Shown here piece after piece: positions 1 through 7,853 of a stretch of DNA of 31,413 nucleotides. Numbering within the stretch: the stretch's first letter is position 1; each line of letters starts with the position of its first letter. Made by a program: the position numbers and the translations under genes. The notes beneath the pieces were generated by a model. The model ran no database searches and was not told the origin of the DNA. It saw nothing but the letters and a program-made list of their open reading frames with translations. Source of the stretch: CAYUCY01 sp964443525 (GTDB lineage: Bacteria; Pseudomonadota; Alphaproteobacteria; Caedimonadales; Caedimonadaceae); assembly GCA_964443525.1 (NCBI GenBank), contig CAYUCY010000011.1, positions 1-31,413 of the forward strand. The letters run 5' to 3'.

Positions 1-60
1 TATTAAAGGTGCCGCTTTCTCCCTTGATGGCGGTTGGCTCGCTCGGTAGAGGCTTCTATC

Positions 61-88
61 TTGACAATATTACAGAGTCATATAGAAT
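61..88 (+). promoter_or_regulatory. sigma-70-type promoter of the exported coiled-coil gene
   Basis: A perfect -35 hexamer TTGACA lies at 61-66 and a -10 hexamer TAGAAT at 83-88, with a 16-bp spacer. Transcription would start near 95, just before a GAGGGA ribosome binding site (about 113-118) and the ATG at 124. This position rules out the longer reading frame starting at 34. Confidence 0.65.
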
Positions 89-123
89 TAAAAATCTATG
101 ATAATAAAATTAAGAGGGACGGC

Positions 124-621
124 ATGAAAAAAAAGTTATTCGGTAAGGTTATATTTGGGGCGGCTCTTCTTGTAGGGGTCAACTGTTATGCGTTGACGCT
201 TGGACAAATCGGTAATTGGGACACCAGTGCAGAGTTACCGAAGGTTGTAAAAGTGATCGATCAAGTCCTATCACAGCCACTGAGTCCAGCTCAAAAGAAT
301 CAGTTAGGAACTCTTAAAAAGCACGTCATAGATCTTCAAACGGCAGAGCATAACATTAAAGTTACCCTGGATGTTTGGAATAAGCTGAATGAAGAACTTT
401 CCAAAATACACCATACAGGCGTAGACAAGCAGAGTCATCCTTACGCTTGGTCGGGTCATACAACAGCTGAAGGTAAACCGGAGCCCCGATGGGAAAAGGT
501 TCAGGCGGATCAACGAAACGCCAATGCAGAAGCAGCTGATAAAAGGCAAATCGTGAAAGCCACGATTCGGGACCTGGAGCCGGACCTTAAGGACAAGCTT
601 GAAGAGCTCTTAATCAAATAA
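124..621 (+). CDS. exported hypothetical protein, coiled-coil rich
   Basis: I do not recognise a family. The 165-aa product begins with a typical Sec signal peptide (basic MKKK, hydrophobic core to about residue 20, likely cleavage after CYA near residue 23). The mature part is hydrophilic and helical, with heptad-like Leu/Ile/Val spacing around residues 45-95 and 130-165. A more polar stretch with His, Trp and Pro sits between (about 98-125). The ATG at 124 is preferred over the in-frame start at 34 because it has a ribosome binding site and because the promoter at 61-88 would otherwise lie inside the gene. It is probably periplasmic or secreted. It stands alone, and the next clear gene is on the other strand. 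Confidence 0.75.
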   Translation: MKKKLFGKVIFGAALLVGVNCYALTLGQIGNWDTSAELPKVVKVIDQVLSQPLSPAQKNQLGTLKKHVIDLQTAEHNIKVTLDVWNKLNEELSKIHHTGVDKQSHPYAWSGHTTAEGKPEPRWEKVQADQRNANAEAADKRQIVKATIRDLEPDLKDKLEELLIK

Positions 622-1044
622 AGCCCTTGCGTGAAAAGCTGCACGGATCCTCTTTCGCTACATTGCAAGAGATGCCGTGCTCAATCGAATCATACGGCTT
701 TATCGAGTATCCAAATTTCTCTTGAACCCAAAGGTGAACACGGCACTGATTTTTAACGTCAATCTTTATATTTGGGTATGCCTTATGGAGGTGAGCCTGT
801 AAATATAGTTCTTTTTTGGGGCACAGGTCTTTATCCTAATAGAGAATATCAATATTTGAAATTCCATTTTCTAACGGAAGATTGCGCAAAAGGTTCCAGA
901 CTGTTTGGGTAACCGCTCTCCCGACAAGAAAAAATGATGGAGGCCACTTATCCCTCAATATCCCGTTTAAGAGAAAGTTTTTCTGAAGAAGAGATGTGAG
1001 AGCGTTCATTATTATTAACCGAGGAAGCTGAGGGAAGGCAATTT
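622..1044. other. gene-poor stretch between two genes
   Basis: No convincing gene is visible in 423 bp. A 44-codon plus-strand frame runs 778-912, starting ATG CCT TAT GGA and ending in TAA. A 70-codon minus-strand frame (836-1048, GTG start overlapping the dacA stop) also exists. Neither has a recognisable family, and both could be decayed gene remains. No clear terminator for either neighbour was seen. Confidence 0.5.
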
Positions 1045-2388
1045 TCACCGCATAGCGGTATAAAGTTTTGGCCCCGGGGCCTCTTTGATTGCGATACAGG
1101 CGGCACCGTTTTTAATTAACAGCTTGCATGCTTTGTCCGCGGCACTCTGAGAAAGGCCTGTAATCCGAGCTCGATAGAGCTTTTTTCTTTTTTTGAGGGT
1201 GGGTTTGATCATCACCTTTCCGGGGAGGTCTTTCGGCAGATGAGAGAGTGCAAGTGCCGCATTCATCTGGGCTTGCTTTGCTGATTTATAGGCTCCTACC
1301 TGGATTGAATGATCCCCGCTTAACCGAGCCGGTAATTTTGCTTGAATCATTTCCTCTTCCGACTCTTCTAAATCTTCTTCAAGGGACTCTTCTTCTCCTA
1401 AATCGTCAAAGGCCTCGTTCATACTGACTTTTACGAGCTTTTCAAGAGGCAGCTTTTGCGGGACGACTGGCATCACATTTTGGGGTGCCTCCGCCACGTA
1501 AAACTCCCGGTTTTTGGTTGGAAGGGCCGGCTTTAAATAAAGAGTCGGCTGAGCTGAAGCCTTTTTATCCACGATCTTTTTGAAAGCTGCATCCAGAAGA
1601 TTTTGCATGCGCTTGTCACGCCAAAGACGTGTTTCGCCCCCTAAAACCACACCGATCAAGCGCTTCCCATTCCGCACGGCCGATGTGGCAATATTCCAGC
1701 CGGAAGCATTAATAAAGCCCGTCTTGATCCCGTCAAGGCCTCTTACTCTTCCGAGAAGCTTGTTATGATTACCGTGCTTTTGTCCCCGATAATGAAAAGC
1801 CGAAGTTGAAAAATACCGATAATATTTCGGGTGCCTCTTTAAAAGAGATTGAGAAAGGAGAGCGATGTCAGCGGCCGTTGTGACCTGATGCTTATTATGT
1901 AAGCCGTGTGCATTTTTGAAAGTTGTGTGACGCAGGCCAATTTCTTTAGCTTTCGCCGTCATGAGTTCCGCAAAAGCAGCTTCCGTCCCTCCTAAGTTTT
2001 CTCCCACGGCACAAGCAATGTCATTGGCTGATTTGGTAATAAGAGCCATAATGGCATCCTTCACCAGAATCGTAGAACCGGGCTTTAATCCTAGCTTTGA
2101 CGGGGCTTGGGCTGCAGCGTGGGCTGAGATCTTAAAGCGGGTTGTCATCTTCACTTTTTTGGCTTCAAGATCATCAAACAAAAGGTAAAGTGTCATAATT
2201 TTCGTCAAGGAAGCGGGATGGGTGACGACGCTTTCGTTTTCCTTATGCAAAATACGTCCCGTATGTGCGTCGATGACGATCGCGGCATATTTGGCCGCAG
2301 AGAGAAAAGGAGAGATAAAAGTCAGCTGAAGAACGAAGAGAATGAGACAAGAGAGGGTCAGAGAATCTACCCGAAAAAACCTTCTCAT
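1045..2388 (-). CDS. dacA: D-alanyl-D-alanine carboxypeptidase (DacA type) with C-terminal SPOR domain
   Basis: This penicillin-binding serine peptidase (family S11) trims the terminal D-Ala from peptidoglycan stem peptides in the periplasm. All three active-site motifs are present: SLTK at residues 60-63 (Ser60 nucleophile), SAN at 120-122 and KTG at 222-224. An N-terminal hydrophobic segment (about 8-30) serves as signal peptide or anchor. A linker with many Glu/Asp residues (about 335-362) leads to a SPOR domain (about 365-440, starting HSIQVGAYKS). SPOR domains bind denuded glycan strands at division sites, so septal recruitment is inferred. A family member of about 447 aa with SPOR is common in alphaproteobacteria. 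The ATG overlaps the stop of a short upstream ORF (TAATG). The gene symbol is by family only. Confidence 0.9.
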   Translation of the reverse strand: MRRFFRVDSLTLSCLILFVLQLTFISPFLSAAKYAAIVIDAHTGRILHKENESVVTHPASLTKIMTLYLLFDDLEAKKVKMTTRFKISAHAAAQAPSKLGLKPGSTILVKDAIMALITKSANDIACAVGENLGGTEAAFAELMTAKAKEIGLRHTTFKNAHGLHNKHQVTTAADIALLSQSLLKRHPKYYRYFSTSAFHYRGQKHGNHNKLLGRVRGLDGIKTGFINASGWNIATSAVRNGKRLIGVVLGGETRLWRDKRMQNLLDAAFKKIVDKKASAQPTLYLKPALPTKNREFYVAEAPQNVMPVVPQKLPLEKLVKVSMNEAFDDLGEEESLEEDLEESEEEMIQAKLPARLSGDHSIQVGAYKSAKQAQMNAALALSHLPKDLPGKVMIKPTLKKRKKLYRARITGLSQSAADKACKLLIKNGAACIAIKEAPGPKLYTAMR

Positions 2389-2435
2389 TAAAAACGGTAT
2401 CCTTTCACAAAAATGACAGATTTACATTCTGTCAT
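2388..2435 (-). CDS. putative 15-codon leader ORF upstream of dacA
   Basis: A short frame on the minus strand encodes MTECKSVIFVKGYRF. Its TAA stop shares a base with the dacA ATG (TAATG), an arrangement typical of translational coupling. Its first nine codons fall in the perfect 11-bp hairpin at 2409-2439. Its own ribosome binding site is poor, so translation is uncertain. It could be chance, or the upstream part of a coupled or attenuated leader. Confidence 0.35.
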   Translation of the reverse strand: MTECKSVIFVKGYRF

Positions 2436-2439
2436 TTTT
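2409..2439 (-). promoter_or_regulatory. perfect 11-bp hairpin in the dacA leader
   Basis: The arms 2409-2419 (AAAAATGACAG) and 2429-2439 are perfectly complementary around a 9-nt loop. In the dacA transcript the hairpin lies about 20 nt before the start codon, directly before the GAAAGG ribosome binding site. It could be an attenuator, a translation-control element or a protein operator. No plus-strand gene upstream needs a terminator here. Confidence 0.55.
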
Positions 2440-2459
2440 CTTTTATTTTCTTAAGCAAT

Positions 2460-2468
2460 ATTATCGCA
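2460..2468 (-). promoter_or_regulatory. candidate extended -10 promoter for dacA
   Basis: The minus strand reads TG-C-GATAAT, an extended -10 element (GATAAT at 2465-2460). Transcription would start near 2453, about 18 nt before the leader ORF. No good -35 hexamer was found. Confidence 0.35.
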
Positions 2469-2478
2469 CACGAAAGCC

Positions 2479-2506
2479 TAAAGGCATAGCCAAAAAAATG
2501 CCTTTA
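2479..2506. repeat. 9-bp inverted repeat in the dacA/tricorn divergent region
   Basis: TAAAGGCAT (2479-2487) and ATGCCTTTA (2498-2506) form perfect arms around a 10-nt A-rich loop. The repeat sits just upstream of the proposed dacA -10 element and could be an operator. The rest of 2389-2674 is AT-rich with no gene. Confidence 0.4.
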
Positions 2507-2674
2507 ATTCAAACTTTTAGTAAATTCAAATCAAAAATCAATCAGTTATCATTTAAAATAAACTAAATATTTGTTTAATTGCCATTTTTTGTGCCTTGTA
2601 GGCCCTTTTAATAATCATTAACATTGATAGTGAGGCAAGAATAAAGAAGATAAATTAACCTCGGGAGGGGCGTC

Positions 2675-5600
2675 ATGAAGGGGATTCTCAAAATAAAATT
2701 ATCTTTACTGTTCATTACACTCTCAGGATTTCATGATTCTTTGAGAGCAAGTGTTTCTTTTGAGAAAATATCTTATGAGGGGTACTACAGATACCCGACA
2801 ATCTTTGACAATAAAATCGTTTTTTCTTCCGAAGGCGATCTGTGGTCTGTGCCTACCACAGGAGGATTTGCACGACGCTTGACGAGCGGTCTCGGATTTT
2901 CTTTTGCTCCCAAATTTTCGCCGGACGGAAAATGGATTTGTTTTAACGGAACTGAGGAAGGGAAAAGCGCGATTTATAAAATGCCTGCAGATGGAGGCAG
3001 AGCCGTTCGCTTGACTTACCTCTCCGCGTCAAGTCGTGTTGTCGGGTGGACCGATCGGGGGATTATTTATAACTCGGAGTTGGGGAATCCTTCTCGTTTT
3101 TGGCTTAATCTTTGGTCTGTCTCTCCTGAAGGGGGTGAACCTGAAAAACTTCCAACGGGCCATCTTTCCTATCTTTCTTTCGGTCCTGACGGAAAATCAG
3201 TCGGACGGGCTTGGGGCAATAATGAGCCCACGCGCTGGAAAGAATATAAAGGAGGGACAACGGGACGTATTTGGATTGATCGCCGAGGCGACGGCGAGTA
3301 TGAAGAACTTCTTAAAGATATGGAAGGTAACCCCTCCAGAACTCTTTGGATCGGGGATAGGATTTTCTTCGATCGGGATTTTGAGGGACGACGAAACATT
3401 TGGTCATGTGCTCTTGACGGAACGGATCTCAAACAACACACCTTTCACGAAGATTATGTACGTCATATTTCAACGGATGGAGAGAGGATCGTTTACGACA
3501 TGGGCGGGGATCTCTTTGTCTTTGATCCTTCGACCGACAGCCTACCCGTTAAAGTCAATGTGGAGTATGTCAGTCCTTTCACGCAGATGAATAGAAAGTT
3601 CGTCAGTGCCCGTCAATATTTGGACGGATTTGATCTTCACCCCGGCGGAGAGAGGCTCGCCCTTATCACCCGAGGACATCTCTTCACGGCAAAAAACTGG
3701 TCTGGAGCCGTCACCGGTCTCTGCAATCCCGATGAGATCCGCGTCAAGTCGGTTAAATGGCTGGATGAGAACAGACTCTTGACTGTAAGCGATTACGGGG
3801 ATCGGGAAATCATCGAAATTTATGATATGAGAACGCGCAAAGGGGAACCCGTTCATCCCGACCTTGACTTCGGGAAGATTCGAACCGTCAAAATTTCACC
3901 GGATGGACAGAAAATCGTCTTTAACAACCATCGAAATGAACTTCTTTTCATTGATCTGGAAACTTGGATCGTCCGGCATCTTGATACCAGCAAGTACGGT
4001 GAGATTTCTGGATTCGATTGGTCGCCAGATGGCAAATGGATCGCATATGGTTTTGATACGGGTGCCAGAAATTCACTCATCAAAATCATTAACCCTCTGG
4101 AAGATGAGGCGATGCCCCATTTGATCACGACGGGAGAGTTCAAGGATTTCAATCCGATTTTTGATCCACAGGGAAAATATCTATTCTTTATCTCGAATAG
4201 AGGCCTTCTTCACGGAGAGAGGCCCTACTTCGTAACGCTTCAGGAAAAACTGACTTCCATCATGAATCAAGAAAATGACGAAAATGATGCCGAGGATCAC
4301 AAAGAGGCGAAAGAGTCCGACGGTGACGCTGTTCAAGCGGATCCCTCAAATCAAGACGAACGTCAAGAAGAAGATGCTCTGGAAGGAGGAAACGTCAGTG
4401 CTGTCCCCCAGAGCCCCTTCATTATGCTACTCATGAAAATGATGGGAGAGAAATCGGATATCAAGATTGATTTCGAAGGGATTCAGGATCGGGTTTTCGG
4501 ATTTAGAATCTTTCCCTATTATTATCATTCGATCCGGAGGCTCGGGACACAGCTTCTCTTCGAGATGAGGTCCGATGATCATGATCGTTTCCTTCTGTCT
4601 TTTGATCCCACTAAAGGGAAGGTTAAACTTCTTCATTCGGGATTTGAAGAGTATCAAATCTCCGAGAACGGTAAAGCCTTTGCATTCCGAGTTGGCAATC
4701 ATATCCGCGTTACGCCTGCAGGTAAGGTTGTTAAGTTCAATAAGGATGCTCTTCACTTCAGTAAAGGAGACGGATGGATCGACATGGATCGGTTTAAGGT
4801 TCTCGTGAACCCCAAAACCGAGTGGAAGCACATTTTTCTCGAGGCATGGCGATATCAGAAAGAACATTACTGGAACCCTTCCATGTCCCAAATCGATTGG
4901 ACGGAAATTCGGAAAAAGTATGAACCGCGCCTTTCGCGCATCGGGACTCGAGAGGAACTGGAGGATCTTCTCTGGGAAATGGTAGGCGAACTTAGAACCT
5001 CTCACGCCTATGTCTTCGGTGGTGATCAACGTGTACCGCCCAACTATAGCGTCGGATCTTTGGCGGCCACATTTAAATGGGATCCCTCGGTGGGTGCATA
5101 CCGGATCTACAATATCGGCAAGGGAGATGCCTGGGATCCGAACAACTCGGCCCCACTCTATCAGCCGGGGGTCCAGATTAAGGAAGGAGATCTTCTGTGG
5201 GCAATTAACGGTGAGCCTTTGGATGCCGACACTTGGCCCGAAAAGAAACTCTTCAACCTCGGTGAGGAAGAAGTAAAGCTCTTGATTAGCGACGGAGCCG
5301 GCACTCATAGGCGCCATACTACCGTTCAAACGCTCCATTCCGAGTTCAAGATTCGCTACCGCGACTGGGTTGAAAAGAATAAGGCCTACGTTGCTGAAAA
5401 GACCGGCGGCCGGGTCGGTTATCTCCATGTTCCCGATATGGGGTACAGGGGCTGGGCCGAATTTAACCGAGCTTACTTCAACGCCATTCAAGGAAAACTT
5501 GGTGTTGTTGTTGATGTTCGGTGGAACGAAGGAGGAAACATCTCACAATATCTCTTCCAGAAACTTGCTATTCCGAGGCTCGGGACATGCGTTTCACGCT

Positions 5601-6331
5601 GGAATGCAACGGAAAATTATCCAATGGAGGCCCCACCCCATGCTATGGTGGCTCTCACCAACGAGCATGCAGGCTCTGACGGCGATATTTTCTCCCACAA
5701 CTGGAAGGAGCTTGGTCTTGGGCCTCTTGTCGGCAAGCGCACCTGGGGTGGGGTGATCGGGATCAACTATAAAGATCCGTTTACGGACGGCGGTCTTTCG
5801 ACGGCTCCCGAGTACGCTTTCTTCTTCCGCAATCAAGGCCTCAATATTGAAAACCGAGGCGTTGAGCCGACGATTGAGGTCACTTTAAGACCCCAGGATG
5901 TGGCACGTGGTGTTGATCCTCAACTGGATCGGGCGATTGAAGAAGTCTTGAAAATCATCCAGACACATCCCGAGCCAAATTTCGTGGATATGGGAAGTCT
6001 GCCCCGGTTAACTTACTCTCACGAGGAAAAAATAGAGGTTGAGGAGGAGTCAAGGTCTTTTCATTTTGCAAATTTTGAAAACGTGCCGAGTGAGCTCCCA
6101 ACGTTAACTGTCTCTCCTGTCGTTTCCGATGACGAAGTACCTTACGGCTCGGATTCGGCCATCGCTGATTGGGAGGATGAAGATACTAGTGACGGGTCGG
6201 ATGCCGATGACGAGTATGATTCGGGAGATGATAACGACGAGGGCGTCGAACGGGGTCGAAGCAGAAGTCGGTTGGATGCCTTCGGTGCTGATCGAGGGGA
6301 ATATGCGCCTCCCTTCAAGAGAAGAAGGTAG
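2675..6331 (+). CDS. secreted tricorn-type serine protease (family S41)
   Basis: Tricorn proteases degrade oligopeptides. This 1218-aa protein starts with a signal peptide (cleavage near residue 25), followed by beta-propeller repeats with SPDGK-type blades (about 35-330 and 345-690). A helical region, a PDZ-like domain (about 805-905) and the S41 peptidase core (about 920-1100) follow. The catalytic set matches archaeal tricorn: Ser776-His777 in RTSHAYV, nucleophile Ser1001 in AGSDGD, and Glu1064 in RGVEPTIEV. Two additions stand out: an acidic Asp/Glu/Gln-rich insert (about 533-572) inside the second propeller, and a tail (1151-1218) that is strongly acidic and then Arg-rich, ending FKRRR. 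The start is supported by a strong GGGAGGGG ribosome binding site. The signal peptide implies action in the periplasm or outside, unlike cytosolic archaeal tricorn. Confidence 0.9.
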   Translation: MKGILKIKLSLLFITLSGFHDSLRASVSFEKISYEGYYRYPTIFDNKIVFSSEGDLWSVPTTGGFARRLTSGLGFSFAPKFSPDGKWICFNGTEEGKSAIYKMPADGGRAVRLTYLSASSRVVGWTDRGIIYNSELGNPSRFWLNLWSVSPEGGEPEKLPTGHLSYLSFGPDGKSVGRAWGNNEPTRWKEYKGGTTGRIWIDRRGDGEYEELLKDMEGNPSRTLWIGDRIFFDRDFEGRRNIWSCALDGTDLKQHTFHEDYVRHISTDGERIVYDMGGDLFVFDPSTDSLPVKVNVEYVSPFTQMNRKFVSARQYLDGFDLHPGGERLALITRGHLFTAKNWSGAVTGLCNPDEIRVKSVKWLDENRLLTVSDYGDREIIEIYDMRTRKGEPVHPDLDFGKIRTVKISPDGQKIVFNNHRNELLFIDLETWIVRHLDTSKYGEISGFDWSPDGKWIAYGFDTGARNSLIKIINPLEDEAMPHLITTGEFKDFNPIFDPQGKYLFFISNRGLLHGERPYFVTLQEKLTSIMNQENDENDAEDHKEAKESDGDAVQADPSNQDERQEEDALEGGNVSAVPQSPFIMLLMKMMGEKSDIKIDFEGIQDRVFGFRIFPYYYHSIRRLGTQLLFEMRSDDHDRFLLSFDPTKGKVKLLHSGFEEYQISENGKAFAFRVGNHIRVTPAGKVVKFNKDALHFSKGDGWIDMDRFKVLVNPKTEWKHIFLEAWRYQKEHYWNPSMSQIDWTEIRKKYEPRLSRIGTREELEDLLWEMVGELRTSHAYVFGGDQRVPPNYSVGSLAATFKWDPSVGAYRIYNIGKGDAWDPNNSAPLYQPGVQIKEGDLLWAINGEPLDADTWPEKKLFNLGEEEVKLLISDGAGTHRRHTTVQTLHSEFKIRYRDWVEKNKAYVAEKTGGRVGYLHVPDMGYRGWAEFNRAYFNAIQGKLGVVVDVRWNEGGNISQYLFQKLAIPRLGTCVSRWNATENYPMEAPPHAMVALTNEHAGSDGDIFSHNWKELGLGPLVGKRTWGGVIGINYKDPFTDGGLSTAPEYAFFFRNQGLNIENRGVEPTIEVTLRPQDVARGVDPQLDRAIEEVLKIIQTHPEPNFVDMGSLPRLTYSHEEKIEVEEESRSFHFANFENVPSELPTLTVSPVVSDDEVPYGSDSAIADWEDEDTSDGSDADDEYDSGDDNDEGVERGRSRSRLDAFGADRGEYAPPFKRRR

Positions 6332-6347
6332 CTTCCCGGGTACCTTA

Positions 6348-6380
6348 AAAAAAGGTTGGATCCTCCTCCCGGCCTTTTTT
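6348..6380. terminator. possible bidirectional terminator between tricorn gene and prmA
   Basis: AAAAAAGG (6348-6355) pairs with CCTTTTTT (6373-6380) around a GC-rich loop that can pair further. It lies between convergent genes, and its right arm overlaps the prmA stop codon. Confidence 0.5.
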
Positions 6381-7243
6381 AAAGCTTTTGAAAGGTGAGC
6401 GCGATCCACTCATCCAAGGTGATTTTATCTTGTAAAACGAAGCCGTGCTCTTCATAAGCGGTACGAATTTTTAGCTCTTGCTTATCAAGAAGCCCTGAGA
6501 GAATCAACCTTGCTTTAGGAGTCGAGTATCGAGCCATGTAAGGTGCTAAAAGGAGGAGAGGNNNNNNNNNNAGGTTCTGCCAAAATGTTTGCCACGATGA
6601 GGTCAAACGGTGCCCTTTGTTGAAGGGCCTGATCCTCAAACCCCTCGGAAACGTGAAGCGAAATCTTGTCTTTAAAACCGTTTTGGAGAAGATTCGTTCG
6701 GCTCACCTCAATGGCCTCGGGATCATTATCGGCTGCTGTGACCGTCCCGCCAAATAAACGGTGTGCCGCCATTGCCAGGATGCTGGTACCGCATCCGAGG
6801 TCAAGGCATTTCTGAGGGTTTGCCCCTTGATTCTTGAGACGTTCGAGTGCCATGAGACAGGCTTTTGTCGTTTGGTGCTGCCCCGTCCCGAAAGCCAGAG
6901 ACGCCTCAATGAAAAATGTTTCTTTATTTTGAGGGAGCTCTCCCTCGAAGTAGGACCCGTAAATAAAAAAAGAACCGATTTCCAGAGGAGGAAAAGCCTT
7001 TCTGTTTTCAGCAAGCCAATCAACATCAGGTATGCGTTCGAAAGACGCCTGTTCCAAGAGAGACTCTGAGTCGAGCAGGGCTTCGATCTCGGGCCTATGC
7101 TCGGGGGCGTAAATAGCCTGAAAAAACCAGTTTTTAGTTCTTGGGTCTTCAAACCAGGTGCTGGAAGTTGCAACGTCTTCCAACAAAGAGGAGAGTGCTT
7201 CCCCGCGTGTGGGGTCGTCAAGGGCAAGAGTCAGGCGCTCCAC
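6379..7243 (-). CDS. prmA: ribosomal protein L11 methyltransferase, split by an assembly gap
   Basis: PrmA trimethylates ribosomal protein L11 using SAM. The N-terminal part (from a GTG at 7243) carries AFGTGQHQTT (117-126), the SAM motif LDLGCGTSILAMAA (from residue 147) and the catalytic-loop region VANILAEP. The C-terminal part continues LLLLAPYMARY and ends at the TAA at 6379-6381. The two parts are in different frames because 10 Ns (6562-6571) were inserted. Removing the Ns and merging a shared CT dinucleotide gives an uninterrupted ILAEPLLLLAP, as expected for the family. The frameshift is therefore an assembly artefact, not a pseudogene. It follows bamE by 5 bp, so the two are probably co-transcribed. 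Confidence 0.88.
6562..6571. other. run of 10 Ns (assembly join)
   Basis: Ten unknown bases lie inside prmA. Protein continuity suggests that the real gap is about -2 bp, meaning the flanking contigs overlap by two bases. Confidence 0.9.
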
Positions 7244-7248
7244 CGGGC

Positions 7249-7692
7249 TTATTTCTTCTTATCCGCTTCTTTGCGGGCCTGGCGCCCGTAACTTCCGAAG
7301 ATCGACTGCAAGAAAGACCTTTCACGCTCATAGGACGGGGTGATTCTAGAGGAGGGGCTGATCACTCTTTGTTCGCCGTCGATCTCATCAATGCTCGCAA
7401 CTTTTCCGGCTTCATTGAAGACGACACGAACTGTCTTTTGCGAGATCGTTTTGGGATCGAAGAAGGAGACCTTTTCGGTGACCTTGGAAACATAAAGCCA
7501 TACATTATTATCAAAAGCGGGAACACTGGAAGGACTCCCTAAAAGACGTTGAACGTCTTCTTTTTCGTGGACACCCGTTTGAACTTGAGCTAAGACCTCA
7601 GGCTCTGGCAGTTTACCGCGGTGATCTATGCGTGGAGAGCAGCCTGTCAGAACCGCTGAAATAAGAAAAAACAAAGAAAACGTGGTGCGCAT
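7249..7692 (-). CDS. bamE: BamE/SmpA-OmlA family outer membrane lipoprotein
   Basis: BamE is a small lipoprotein of the BAM complex that inserts beta-barrel proteins into the outer membrane. The 147-aa product has a lipoprotein signal with lipobox LTGC (Cys18). It then has a SmpA/OmlA domain (about 36-105) with the typical features: TGVHEKEDVQRLLGSPS, VWLYVSKV and a VRVVFNEAGKV strand. The tail is basic (RQARKEADKKK). An additional acyl-chain or outer membrane role cannot be read from the sequence. It lies upstream of prmA in the same orientation, divergent from icd. Confidence 0.85.
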   Translation of the reverse strand: MRTTFSLFFLISAVLTGCSPRIDHRGKLPEPEVLAQVQTGVHEKEDVQRLLGSPSSVPAFDNNVWLYVSKVTEKVSFFDPKTISQKTVRVVFNEAGKVASIDEIDGEQRVISPSSRITPSYERERSFLQSIFGSYGRQARKEADKKK

Positions 7693-7853
7693 AAAGACCC
7701 CTTATAAAATCATTTTGTTTTTATCTCGCATATCTGGAAGACCCTGTCAATTCTCTCCGCAGGAAGGACATTCCCTCATTCTATTATTTCGAAGACAAGG
7801 CCCTTTGTTTTAGTTAGACTAAAGCTGAGATTTAAGAATAAAGGGAGACAAAA

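Noticed and set aside
34..123. A 30-residue N-terminal extension of the first exported protein
   Set aside because: It would place the promoter inside the gene and hide the signal peptide. The ATG at 124 has the ribosome binding site.
836..1048. A 70-codon frame following dacA with a GTG start overlapping its stop
   Set aside because: The overlap suggests coupling, but the product has no recognisable features and could be chance. It is mentioned only under the gene-poor stretch.
4427..5491. A 354-codon open frame on the minus strand inside the tricorn gene
   Set aside because: It lies wholly antisense to a well-supported protease with intact catalytic motifs. It has no recognisable domain and looks like a by-product of codon composition.
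6379..6639. prmA as a frameshifted pseudogene
   Set aside because: The frame change coincides exactly with the 10 Ns, and the protein joins perfectly when they are removed.
7809..7823. TTTAGTTAGACTAAA upstream of icd as a second IscR box
   Set aside because: It is a good inverted repeat, but it does not match the GACTA-N3-TAGTC core, so an IscR assignment is not supported.
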